Shown here: one piece after another, positions 56,631-64,000 of the stretch | How the letters are laid out: each line of letters opens with the position of its first letter | Numbering within the stretch: the stretch's first letter is position 1 | Assembly (NCBI RefSeq): GCF_000820045.1 | Contig: NZ_CDBJ01000027.1 | Location: forward strand, 152,426 to 216,425 | Length of the DNA: 64,000 nt | Direction: 5' to 3' | Origin: Aeromonas rivuli | GTDB taxonomy: Bacteria; Pseudomonadota; Gammaproteobacteria; Enterobacterales; Aeromonadaceae | Position numbers and translations under genes: made by a program | The notes under the pieces: generated by a model | What the model was told of the DNA's origin: nothing | The model's input: the letters and a program-made list of their open reading frames with translations, nothing else | Database searches by the model: none

Positions 56631-56953
56631 GGGCAATCCTTGCACGCAGAGTCGCGCCATCATAAGGGGATAACCAGGCCAAGGCGACCATATGAGCCGA
56701 AATTTGGTGTCAATTGATGACGCACTGAATTATCCCTCGCCTTGACCTGAGCGGGCCATCCATTGCCGCGCCCTGTGTCTTGGCGAGGGAGTGTGCAAAA
56801 TGACGTCACGGCATCGGGACCGGGCGGGGGTGGTGATGACGGATGACAGGGGTTAATATATGACCAAATATTTTTTTGTGATCCACTATGCTTTTTTTGC
56901 AATTGGATTAGCATATGCGCGAGTTAGCCTCCCCCTTGGGCGTAGAGAGTAAT
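56631..56953. other. Divergent regulatory region before the Gtr-like operon
   Basis: About 320 bases. The part next to the operon (56850-56915) is strongly AT-rich with TTTTTTT and TTTTTTTG runs; the part near the solute-binding protein gene contains TGACGTCA (56800-56807). Promoters for both directions are expected here; I see no named operator. Confidence 0.45.
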
Positions 56954-57505
56954 ATGACATACAAAAAGTTCGGTTTTATCGCAGCCATCCTCGCCTTGAG
57001 CGGCTTCTATCTCTATACCCTCTACCTGGCTGCCCACCCCAATGTGAGCCTGGCCTATCGCCTCTATTATCTGGAAGGCAAGACCCGCTTCTGGGAGCAC
57101 AACTCCAGCATGACGTACCGGGTAGGCAACGAGCTCAATCTGACCAAACCGAGCCGCTTCCTCTCCAGCGAAGGCTGGTCCAAGAAGCCGAGCGAGCAAG
57201 GCACCCAGCTAACTGGTCAGGGGGGTCTCTATTTCTTGCTGCCCAAGCAGGGTGAGTCGTCAGCCGATCAGAATGACCTCACTGTGCGAGCGCGCATCAA
57301 CAGCCCAGAGGCCGGAGCCCTGCTCAAGGTCGCCATGGGTCATGACTTCGTCACCACCATCAAGCTGGCCAAGGCGGGTCTGAACGAAATCAACTTCCAG
57401 CTGCCCGGTGAGGCCCTGAGCCAGGATCCCAAACAGCTCAACTTCCTGGCCCTCTCGACGGCGACCCCGCTCAACGTCGAATCAGTACAACTGAGCACCG
57501 AATAA
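56954..57505 (+). CDS. Membrane-anchored periplasmic protein of unknown function, first gene of a Gtr-like operon
   Basis: 183 residues; I do not recognise the family. One N-terminal helix (FGFIAAILALSGFYLYTLYL) then a periplasmic domain. The stretch RFLSSEGWSKKPSEQGTQLT followed by GQGGLYFLLP resembles, by eye, the GW-x-E-x-G-x-W-T-x-G carbohydrate-associated pattern found next to glycosyltransferases. Start at 56954 with GAGAGTAAT upstream; ATG 56915 lacks a site. It is 43 bases from gtrB, so its role is probably with that system. Confidence 0.6.
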   Translation: MTYKKFGFIAAILALSGFYLYTLYLAAHPNVSLAYRLYYLEGKTRFWEHNSSMTYRVGNELNLTKPSRFLSSEGWSKKPSEQGTQLTGQGGLYFLLPKQGESSADQNDLTVRARINSPEAGALLKVAMGHDFVTTIKLAKAGLNEINFQLPGEALSQDPKQLNFLALSTATPLNVESVQLSTE

Positions 57506-57548
57506 CCGCCTCCTCTTTTCATGCCCCCTTTCCTATAAGGACAGCCCC

Positions 57549-58607
57549 ATGTCGCAAGCCAATTTCCGACTCTCTCTGGTCGTGCCCGTTTATAACGAGG
57601 AAGAGAGCATTGATGCCTTTATTGCCGCGATAGACTCAGAACTGCACTCCATCAAGGAGCACCTGGAGATCGTCTTCGTCAACGACGGCAGTCGCGATCG
57701 TACCCGTGACGTCGTCGAGCAGGCCATCGCCCGTGACCCCCGGGTGACCCTGGTCAATCTGGCGCGCAACTTCGGCAAAGAAGCCGCCATGACCGCAGGC
57801 CTGCACCACGCCCGTGGCGATGCCATGGTCCCCATGGATGTGGACTTGCAAGATCCCCCCGCTCTCATCCTGGAATTCGTCAAGCTGTGGCAAACCGGTG
57901 ACTATGACACCGTCTACGGCATTCGGGTCGATCGCAGCGCCGACACCCCGATGAAGCGCATCACCGCCGGCGGCTTCTACCGCTTCTTCAATGCCCTCTC
58001 CAGCGGTACCAAGCTGCCGGAAAACGCCGGTGACTTCCGCCTGATCGATCGCCGGGTCGTCGAGGCCATCAAGCAGCTGCCAGAGCGCACCCGTTTCATG
58101 AAGGGTCTGTTCGCCTGGGCCGGTTTCCGCGCCGTCGGCGTGCCTTACGAGCGTCCCGCCCGCCATGCCGGCGAGACCAAGTTCAATTACTGGAAGCTGT
58201 GGAACTTCGCCCTCGATGGGGTGATGAGTTTCTCCAGCTGGCCGCTGCGGGTATGGAGCTATGTCGGGGTCGGCGTTTCCTTCGTTGCCTTCCTCTACAT
58301 CCTCAAGATAGTGACCCAGGTGCTCTTCTTCGGCGTAGATGTCCCCGGTTACGCCTCGCTGATGTCGGTGGTGCTCTTCCTCGGCGGCATCCAGTTGCTC
58401 TCCCTTGGCATCATAGGCGAGTACATTGGTCGCATGTTCGTGGAAGTGAAGCAGCGTCCTATTTACCTGATTGAAGGGGTTTACGGCCAATATGCCGCCG
58501 ATGAGGCGAGCAAACCCTCTGCCCCCAAGGCCAAGAGCCGCGCCAAGGCGAGCAAGCCTGAGCAAGCTGACGCAGCAAGAGATGGCCAGGAGCAAGATCC
58601 TGCATGA
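57549..58607 (+). CDS. gtrB: GtrB-type polyprenyl-phosphate glycosyltransferase
   Basis: 352 residues. GT2 domain: SLVVPVYNEEESIDAFIAAI, VFVNDGSRDRTRDVVEQAIA, the metal motif VPMDVDLQDPPALI (DxD) and RTRFMKGLFAWAGFRAVGVP, followed by two C-terminal helices (VWSYVGVGVSFVAFLYILKI, SVVLFLGGIQLLSLGIIGEY). It makes undecaprenyl-phosphate sugar on the cytoplasmic face, as for O-antigen modification or ArnC-like reactions. The last 35 residues are a Lys/Ala/Ser-rich tail not found in usual GtrB. It overlaps gtrA (ATGA). Confidence 0.88.
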   Translation: MSQANFRLSLVVPVYNEEESIDAFIAAIDSELHSIKEHLEIVFVNDGSRDRTRDVVEQAIARDPRVTLVNLARNFGKEAAMTAGLHHARGDAMVPMDVDLQDPPALILEFVKLWQTGDYDTVYGIRVDRSADTPMKRITAGGFYRFFNALSSGTKLPENAGDFRLIDRRVVEAIKQLPERTRFMKGLFAWAGFRAVGVPYERPARHAGETKFNYWKLWNFALDGVMSFSSWPLRVWSYVGVGVSFVAFLYILKIVTQVLFFGVDVPGYASLMSVVLFLGGIQLLSLGIIGEYIGRMFVEVKQRPIYLIEGVYGQYAADEASKPSAPKAKSRAKASKPEQADAARDGQEQDPA

Positions 58608-58975
58608 TCTCCCGCGATGAATTCTGGCGGTTGGTGCGCTTCGGTTTCGTCGGTGGTGGCGCCACCCTGGTGGATCTGGGCAGCGCCTTTGCCCTGTTCC
58701 ACAGCTGGCCCGGCATCAACGAGCACCTGGTCACCACACTCGCGTTCTCGGTGGCTTTCTGGTTCTCCTTCTTCGGCCACAGGTACATCACCTTCCAGAA
58801 GCAGGGGGCCGTTGGCAAGTTCTTGCTGGTTGCACTCTTCTCGTTAGCGGTGCGTAACCTGATCCTGAGCGGCCTGCTGTTTGCCGGGCTCTCCGGCCTG
58901 CTGCCGGTGGTCATCGCCACCTTGACGGTCACCATACTGACCTATGTCCTCTCCCGTATCTGGGTATTCGCTTGA
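58604..58975 (+). CDS. gtrA: GtrA family membrane protein (putative polyprenyl-sugar flippase)
   Basis: 123 residues, four helices: VRFGFVGGGATLVDLGSAFA, LVTTLAFSVAFWFSFFGHRY with the diagnostic YITFQ, KFLLVALFSLAVRNLILSGL and IATLTVTILTYVLSRIWVFA. GtrA proteins are thought to flip the GtrB product to the periplasm. Overlaps gtrB by four bases and the next gene by one (TGATG), so the three are translated as a unit. Confidence 0.88.
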   Translation: MISRDEFWRLVRFGFVGGGATLVDLGSAFALFHSWPGINEHLVTTLAFSVAFWFSFFGHRYITFQKQGAVGKFLLVALFSLAVRNLILSGLLFAGLSGLLPVVIATLTVTILTYVLSRIWVFA

Positions 58976-60135
58976 TGAATGATGTGACCAATCTCAATGT
59001 GCCGGGCGCCGTGGCGCCCTATCGTCCCTCCCTGCGTATCAGCGGCAATGACTGGCTGCTGATCTTTGCAGCCTTTGCCCTGAGTCGCATCGCCTTGTAT
59101 GGCATGGGTTACTTCGGGACCCAGCTGTACGGCAGCCCCATTGGCCCCTTCCAGGCTTACTGCCAATTCGACTGCGTCTGGTTCCAGCGCATCATTGAAA
59201 ACGGCTACGATCTCTATCCACGCTGGCTCAGCAAGGGCAATGCGGCCAACTGGGCCTTCATGCCCCTCTACCCCATGCTGGCCGGCGGCATCTCCAGCCT
59301 GCTCGAGGTAGAGAGCCTGTTTGGACTGATGCTGGTCGCCAACCTCGCCTTCTTCGCCAGCCTGCCGCTGATGCTGCTGGTGCTGCGTCAGCTCAAGTTG
59401 GGAGATGAAACGGCACGCTTCGGAGTCTGGCTGCTCGCCTTCTCCCCCTTCTCGGCCTATTTCGTGTCCGGCTATACCGAGCCCATGTTCATGGCGCTCA
59501 TGCTGGGCATGTTCCTGTTCGCTTACCGGGAACAGTGGATGATGGTGGCCGTCTTGGGGATCCTCATCTCCAGCACCCGCAACCTGGGGGTCATGATGGT
59601 GTTCCCCGTGCTGATCCTGGCGCTGCAGGCCTATGGCATCCGCGAGTTCCTGCGTTTCAGCGAGCGGACCCTCAAGGTGGTGCTCACCCTCTGGCTCATC
59701 CCCTTCGGCCTGTTCGCTTACATGGTCTACCTCTACCACCTGATGGGGGATGCCCTGGCATTCAAACACATACAGGTTGCATGGGGTCGTCACATGGACA
59801 GTCCGCTGGACTGGTGGATGAGCGGCTTCGAACTCGGCGGGCGCAAGGCCTACCTCTCCATCATGGTGATGTTCGGCTGGGCCCTGAACGGCTATCTGTT
59901 CTACAAGAAGCGCTGGGCCGAGGCGACCCTGATGTTCATCTGCTGCACCATACCGCTGATGACAGGGCTCAACGCCATGCCGCGCTACATGTTTGGCCTC
60001 TATCCGACCCTCCTGGCCATCATCTTGCTGACTCACCGCTGGCCCGCCATCCGACCGGCAGTGCTCTGCCTGTCCGGCATGGTGGCCTCCTTCATCGCGG
60101 TGGCCTTCGTCAACTTCAAGTTCTTTACCGTCTGA
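58975..60135 (+). CDS. GT-C family integral-membrane glycosyltransferase (PIG-V-like)
   Basis: 386 residues with about ten hydrophobic helices. The first periplasmic loop has a conserved Asp: YCQFDCVWFQRIIENGYDLY, then WAFMPLYPMLAGG, which is the PIG-V/GT39-like pattern (WDxxWY ... FFPLYP). It probably transfers the flipped sugar to an external acceptor, the role of GtrC in O-antigen modification. The acceptor and sugar are unknown. Start ATG 58975, one base overlap with gtrA. Last gene of the operon. Confidence 0.78.
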   Translation: MNDVTNLNVPGAVAPYRPSLRISGNDWLLIFAAFALSRIALYGMGYFGTQLYGSPIGPFQAYCQFDCVWFQRIIENGYDLYPRWLSKGNAANWAFMPLYPMLAGGISSLLEVESLFGLMLVANLAFFASLPLMLLVLRQLKLGDETARFGVWLLAFSPFSAYFVSGYTEPMFMALMLGMFLFAYREQWMMVAVLGILISSTRNLGVMMVFPVLILALQAYGIREFLRFSERTLKVVLTLWLIPFGLFAYMVYLYHLMGDALAFKHIQVAWGRHMDSPLDWWMSGFELGGRKAYLSIMVMFGWALNGYLFYKKRWAEATLMFICCTIPLMTGLNAMPRYMFGLYPTLLAIILLTHRWPAIRPAVLCLSGMVASFIAVAFVNFKFFTV

Positions 60136-60152
60136 TCCCCCATCACGACCAT

Positions 60153-60180
60153 AAAATGCCGACCTCAGGGTCGGCATTTT
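60153..60180 (+). terminator. Terminator of the Gtr-like operon
   Basis: AAAATGCCGACC, loop TCAG, GGTCGGCATTTT, 17 bases past the stop. Confidence 0.9.
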
Positions 60181-60325
60181 GCTTATCTTGCTGTGCAAAC
60201 CAACCGCCTTGCCCTTGAAAGCGTTGCCATTTGAACCGAGTTCACAGATCCCGGTTGCCGTTTCCCACTCGCCCTCTGGGGCCCCTTAGAATGAACCATC
60301 CCGCTGCTTGGCAAAGGAATGGTTC

Positions 60326-62413
60326 ATGCGTCTCTCCCCTCTGTTGCTCGCCCTGCTGGCCCTGCCCGCCTGGGCAGCCCCCGACTTGCACCTCTATGTG
60401 GATGGCGAGGCGCTGCCCGTCAATCTCAGCCTGACCGGGGGGATGCAGCAGCTGACCCACCCCCTGGCCAAGGGCAGTTACCGCATTCGTATCAGCGATG
60501 CAGGCAACAGTTGCGGCACCAGCTTTGGCCCGCGCGAAAACATGCCGCTGCCCTTTGGCACGGATCTGCCCATGGACAACTGTGCGCCAGAGAGCAGCTT
60601 CACCCTCAAGGTGATGCTGGCAGGAGAGTACGAGTTCAGCTTCGACCCGCAGACCCCCAGCCTGAAGGTGCTGCGGGCCACCAAAAAGAGCACCTTCAAA
60701 CGCCAGCCCCCCGAGCAAGCCTGCCTTGCCTGGGATGGCGGCCCGGTGACGGTGTCGCTGAAGGGCGTCTGGCCCGACGGCACCCGGCTGCGGGATGCCT
60801 ACTCCAGGCAGGAGGCCGTGGTCACACAGGGCAAGCTGACCCTGACCCCGACCAAGGAGAGCGGCGGCCTGCTGCTGCTCGAACCCGTGGTGGCGCCAAG
60901 ATCCGAGCCCTTCAGCTGGGATCAGGCGAGCGTCTATTTCCTGCTGACCGATCGCTTTGCCAACGGCGATCCCGGCAACGATCACAGCTTCGGCCGCCAG
61001 AAGGATGGCCAGGACGAGGTCGCCACCTGGCACGGCGGCGACTTCAAGGGATTGACCGCCAAGCTCGACTACATCAAGGCCCTCGGCATCAATGCCATCT
61101 GGATAACCCCCATGGTGGAGCAGGTGCACGGCTTCATCGGCGGCGGTGAGCAGGGCAAGTTCCCCTTCTATGGCTATCACGGTTATTGGGCGCTCGACTT
61201 CACTAAAATCGACCCCAACTACGGCGATGAAGAGAGCCTCAAGACCCTAGTGGACCAGGTCCATCAGCGGGGCATGCGCATCATCCTGGATGTGGTGATG
61301 AACCATGCCGGTTACGCCACCCTCGCCGACTTGCAGGATCTGGGACTGACGGCGCTGACCCGAAACAGCGAAAAATTGCCGGCCCGCTGGAATGAGTGGC
61401 GCCCCAGTAGCGCGCAGAGCTGGCACGACTACAACCCGTTCATCGACTATCAGTCACCAGCGTGGAACAAGTGGTGGGGGCCAGACTGGGTGCGGGCGGG
61501 TCTGCCAGGCTATCCCCAGCCCGGCACCGATGACGTCACCGGTTCGGTGGCGGGGCTGCCGGACTTCCTGACCGAGTCCGACCAGCCGGTCGGCCTGCCT
61601 CCTCTGCTCGCCGCCAAGCAGGATACCCGGGCCAAGGCGCTCCCCAATGCCACGGTAAGCGACTACCTCATCGCCTGGCACACCGACTGGGTGCGCCGCT
61701 TTGGTATCGACGGTTTTCGGGCCGACACCGTCAAGCACCTGGAACCCGAGGTGTGGCTGAAACTCAAGCAGGCGGGCAATGCGGCCCTCAAGGAGTGGAA
61801 GGCGAACAACCCGACCAAGAAGCTCGATGATCTGCCCTTCTACATGGTGGGCGAGGTGTGGGATCAGGGGGTCACCAAGGACTTCTGGTACCAGAACGGC
61901 TTCGATGCGCTGATCAATTTCGATTACCAGCGCGAGGCCGCGCTGCCCCAGGCCCAATGCCTGGCCAGCGCCGAGCCGACTTACGCCAGCTATGCCAGCC
62001 GCCTCAACCAGGATCCCGAGTTCAACGTGCTGAGCTACATCAGCTCCCACGACACCAAGCTGTTCTTCGGGGACTATCAGGATGTGGCGCTGCAACGGCG
62101 AGTGGCCAGCAGCTTCCTGCTGCTGCCCGGCGCGGTCCAGATCTACTACGGTGACGAGTCGGGCCGGGGACTGGCCAAGGATGGCGGCGTCTTCGATCAG
62201 GGGGTGCGATCCGACATGAACTGGCAGGAGCTGGCCAGCGGTGACAAGGCCGAGCTGGTCAAACATTGGCAGCGACTCGGCCAGTTCCGCGCCAGCCACC
62301 CGGCCATCGCCGCCGGCAGCCACCGTCAGCTCTCCGATGCCCCCTACAGCTTCGTGCGAGAAAAAGGGGACGACAAGGTGGTGGTGGTGTTCGCCGGGCG
62401 TGAGCAACCCTAA
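60326..62413 (+). CDS. malS: Periplasmic alpha-amylase (GH13, MalS type)
   Basis: 695 residues (E. coli MalS 676). Signal MRLSPLLLALLALPAWA; N-terminal beta domain with Cys pairs (NSCGTSFG, DNCAPESS), then the GH13 barrel from WDQASVYFLLTDRFANGDPG with regions LDVVMNHAGYA, GFRADTVKHLEPE (nucleophile Asp), FYMVGEVWDQG (acid Glu) and YISSHDTKLF (Asp). It hydrolyses maltodextrins. ATG 60326 has AAGGA seven bases upstream. Single gene. Confidence 0.9.
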   Translation: MRLSPLLLALLALPAWAAPDLHLYVDGEALPVNLSLTGGMQQLTHPLAKGSYRIRISDAGNSCGTSFGPRENMPLPFGTDLPMDNCAPESSFTLKVMLAGEYEFSFDPQTPSLKVLRATKKSTFKRQPPEQACLAWDGGPVTVSLKGVWPDGTRLRDAYSRQEAVVTQGKLTLTPTKESGGLLLLEPVVAPRSEPFSWDQASVYFLLTDRFANGDPGNDHSFGRQKDGQDEVATWHGGDFKGLTAKLDYIKALGINAIWITPMVEQVHGFIGGGEQGKFPFYGYHGYWALDFTKIDPNYGDEESLKTLVDQVHQRGMRIILDVVMNHAGYATLADLQDLGLTALTRNSEKLPARWNEWRPSSAQSWHDYNPFIDYQSPAWNKWWGPDWVRAGLPGYPQPGTDDVTGSVAGLPDFLTESDQPVGLPPLLAAKQDTRAKALPNATVSDYLIAWHTDWVRRFGIDGFRADTVKHLEPEVWLKLKQAGNAALKEWKANNPTKKLDDLPFYMVGEVWDQGVTKDFWYQNGFDALINFDYQREAALPQAQCLASAEPTYASYASRLNQDPEFNVLSYISSHDTKLFFGDYQDVALQRRVASSFLLLPGAVQIYYGDESGRGLAKDGGVFDQGVRSDMNWQELASGDKAELVKHWQRLGQFRASHPAIAAGSHRQLSDAPYSFVREKGDDKVVVVFAGREQP

Positions 62414-62483
62414 GCGCCGGCACGCATCGACACTGGGCATCACTGACTCGAGCGGCCAAGGGGAGAGGTCGGTGGCAAAACTG

Positions 62484-62511
62484 AACGAGGGGAGCCTGGG
62501 CTCCCCTCGTT
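62484..62511. terminator. Hairpin between the amylase and GST genes
   Basis: AACGAGGGGAGCC, loop TG, GGCTCCCCTCGTT, a perfect 13-bp stem between convergent genes. No long T-run. Confidence 0.7.
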
Positions 62512-62566
62512 CATACCACCGCCAGACTGTACATGCCTGGCCGGTGCCTGACGCCACCACCCGATG

Positions 62567-63196
62567 TTAACCCTGCGGCCTGGCGGCCAGCGCGGGCCAC
62601 TCCTTGCCAGCCCGCTCAAGGGTCTCCTGCCACAGGGGCCAGGCCAGCAAATGCTGCTGATAAGCCCCCGCCGCCCCCGGCAAGGCGATACCGTAGTTGA
62701 ACAGACGCTGGGCCATGACGACGTAGAACGCGTCCAGTATACCGGGAGCGCCAAAGTAGAAGCCGGCGCCGGCCTGGGCCCAGATCACCTGCAACCTGGC
62801 CAGCTCGGGCAAGGTCTCCAGGGGGGGCTCCTGCTTGCGGGGGGCCCCCAGAAAATAGGGTAAACGGCTGCGGATCTGGCCAAAACCGGCGTGCAGCTCG
62901 GCGCACAGGCTGCGCGCCAGGGCACGCTCGGCTCGGCCCGCCGGATAGAGTCCCCGACTCGGATACTGCTCATGCAAATATTCGGCGATGGCCAGGGAGT
63001 CGTGCACCCGCACGTCATCATGCACCAGCCAGGGCACCAAGCCTGCCGGGGCCTGCTGTTTGAGCCTGTGCAGGGCCGCGGCATCCTTGAGCTCGAACGC
63101 CTGCTCGCGCCACTTGCCCCTGGTCAGACCGAGTACCAGGGCCGCCCGCATCGCCCAGGTCGAGCCCGTGCCGACCGTCAATACCATCTCATCCAT
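62567..63196 (-). CDS. Glutathione S-transferase family protein
   Basis: 209 residues. The thioredoxin-like N-terminal domain (MVLTVGTGSTWAMRAALVLG, GLVPWLVHDDVRVHDSLAIA, the Glu-Ser equivalent being VHDSLAIAEYL) is followed by an all-helical domain (FGQIRSRLPYFLGAPRKQEP). The catalytic Ser is probably in GSTWAMR. Class unclear. ATG 63196 has AGGAGAGCAAG upstream. The preceding in-frame ATGs lack a site. Confidence 0.82.
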   Translation of the reverse strand: MDEMVLTVGTGSTWAMRAALVLGLTRGKWREQAFELKDAAALHRLKQQAPAGLVPWLVHDDVRVHDSLAIAEYLHEQYPSRGLYPAGRAERALARSLCAELHAGFGQIRSRLPYFLGAPRKQEPPLETLPELARLQVIWAQAGAGFYFGAPGILDAFYVVMAQRLFNYGIALPGAAGAYQQHLLAWPLWQETLERAGKEWPALAARPQG

Positions 63197-63238
63197 CTTG
63201 CTCTCCTGCATCGCCAGGGTCCCGGGCCACCCCATCAC

Positions 63239-63388
63239 AGGCGGCGAGTTGCTGGCTACTTGTTATTGCCTATTGATAGACATAGCAATTCATCCTGGCT
63301 GACCGTCACATTTGTCGGTCTGCGTGTTTGACCACCATGGGGGGCGATGCTAGTTTGATGTTCCAAAACAAATAGTTAACATCGAGCC
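63239..63388. other. Divergent promoter region of the GST and response-regulator genes
   Basis: 150 bases with AT-rich stretches (TTGTTATTGCCTATTG, CAAATAGTTAAC). No operator recognised. Confidence 0.4.
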
Positions 63389-64000
63389 ATGGACAGCCAA
63401 TTTACCATCGTCATCGCGGATGACCACCCCCTGTTTCGGGGCGCACTCTATCAAGCCGTGCACATGGCCGTCAGCGATGCGCAGTTGCTGGAGGCTGACT
63501 CCATCGACAGCCTGGCCCATCTGCTTAAGGATCACCCCGAAGTCGACCTGCTGCTGCTCGACCTTAAAATGCCGGGCGCCAATGGCTTCGAGGGGCTGGT
63601 GCATCTTCGCGGCCAATACCCGGATCTGCCGATTGTTGTCGTATCAGCCTCGGAAGAGGCCTCTGTCGTGCAGCAGGTGCTGCGGCTCGGCGCCCTGGGG
63701 TTCATCCCCAAATCCTCCTCCATGAAGCAGTTGGTGACGGCGCTCAATGCGGTCATCGCCGGTGATACCTGGCTGCCAGAGGGCATCTCGCTCAGGCCAG
63801 AGTGCGAAGATGAATCGAGCCTGACCAGCAAGCTGGCCAGTTTGACCCCCCAGCAGTACAAGGTGTTGGTGATGCTGCGCGATGGCAGCCTCAACAAGCA
63901 GATTGCCTGGGAGCTCAATGTCTCGGAAGCCACCATCAAGGCACATATCACCGCCATCTTCCGCAAGCTCGACGTCAAGAATCGCACCCAGGCAGTGATT
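63389..64000 (+). CDS. LuxR/NarL-family response regulator (truncated by the window)
   Basis: 204 codons visible, the 3' end is missing. The receiver has VIADDHPLFRGAL (Asp pair), the acceptor Asp in LLLLDLKMPGANG, Ser in VVVSASEEAS and Lys in GFIPKSSSMKQL. The LuxR HTH begins LTPQQYKVLVMLRDGSLNKQ and continues VSEATIKAHITAIFRKLDV. The partner kinase is not in the window. The sequence is close to the AgmR/LuxR-like regulators that control acetate or glycerol metabolism, but no target is shown. Confidence 0.87.
   Translation, partial: MDSQFTIVIADDHPLFRGALYQAVHMAVSDAQLLEADSIDSLAHLLKDHPEVDLLLLDLKMPGANGFEGLVHLRGQYPDLPIVVVSASEEASVVQQVLRLGALGFIPKSSSMKQLVTALNAVIAGDTWLPEGISLRPECEDESSLTSKLASLTPQQYKVLVMLRDGSLNKQIAWELNVSEATIKAHITAIFRKLDVKNRTQAVI

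Noticed and set aside
58942..60198. Long open frame (418 codons) opposite the GT-C gene
   Set aside because: Glu/His/Gln-rich composition typical of antisense to a membrane protein; the GT-C frame overlaps gtrA as expected for an operon.

Overview
The window is a stretch of chromosome from a gammaproteobacterium. Its base composition is clearly GC-rich (about 60% by eye). Gene content and order point to Aeromonas: phoB-phoR-pstS, cysZ divergent from smc-zipA-ligA, nrdD-nrdG, an ycbB/ycbK pair, an aapJQMP transporter, lpp, and ribB behind an FMN riboswitch. The genus is inferred from gene content, not from a search. Genes are dense and mostly housekeeping. I saw no tRNA, rRNA, CRISPR array, insertion sequence, prophage or integrase.

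Layout. 1-4.7 kb: a truncated NUDIX gene and the aapJQMP L-amino-acid ABC operon. 5-8.4 kb: ytfK (DUF1107), a drug/antibiotic-type ABC-2 exporter coupled to a small DUF2845 gene, and the FKBP isomerase fklB. 8.6-10.4 kb: cutC followed by a relic of a second cutC 3' end, then nagK. 10.5-15.2 kb: a GNAT protein, an M48 lipoprotein protease, pstS and phoR-phoB with Pho boxes. 15.2-18.7 kb: a VOC protein, a MaoC hydratase, rlmF and an NlpC/P60 lipoprotein. 18.9-23.1 kb: a phosphopantetheinyl transferase, ybbN/cnoX, lpp, riboswitch-ribB and purU. 23.2-28.8 kb: an MsrA-like protein, a YdgA-like protein, cardiolipin synthase, a YceB-like protein, a GNAT protein and a lytic transglycosylase. 28.9-33.7 kb: aqpZ, ruvC, a diguanylate cyclase and an AcoR-type sigma-54 activator, which is divergent from an aldehyde dehydrogenase with a textbook -24/-12 promoter. 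35.5-41.4 kb: an AraC regulator and EamA exporter pair, the scar of a deleted citrate-type locus, a slyA-hlyD-FUSC efflux operon behind SlyA-like operators, mliC and a 56-residue Pmp3 protein. 41.5-44.2 kb: nrdDG with a pair of NrdR-like boxes. 44.8-52.5 kb: ligA, zipA and smc, divergent from cysZ. 52.6-56.6 kb: a YadS-like channel, a small lipoprotein, mepK and ldtD cell-wall genes, and an orphan solute-binding protein. 57-60.1 kb: a four-gene Gtr-like membrane glycosylation operon. 60.3-64 kb: a MalS-like periplasmic alpha-amylase, a glutathione S-transferase and a truncated LuxR-type response regulator.

The most unusual observations are these. LigA carries a 46-residue tandem duplication of its N-terminal Ia (NMN-binding) segment, and both copies keep the binding motif. 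An N-terminal CitS-like transporter fragment is joined to a C-terminal CitB-like response regulator fragment, which is the expected scar of a deleted citrate-fermentation cluster. A second, diverged cutC 3' end with its own stop and hairpin lies directly behind the intact cutC, as expected after allelic replacement by recombination. The X-gtrB-gtrA-GT-C operon contains a first gene I do not recognise.
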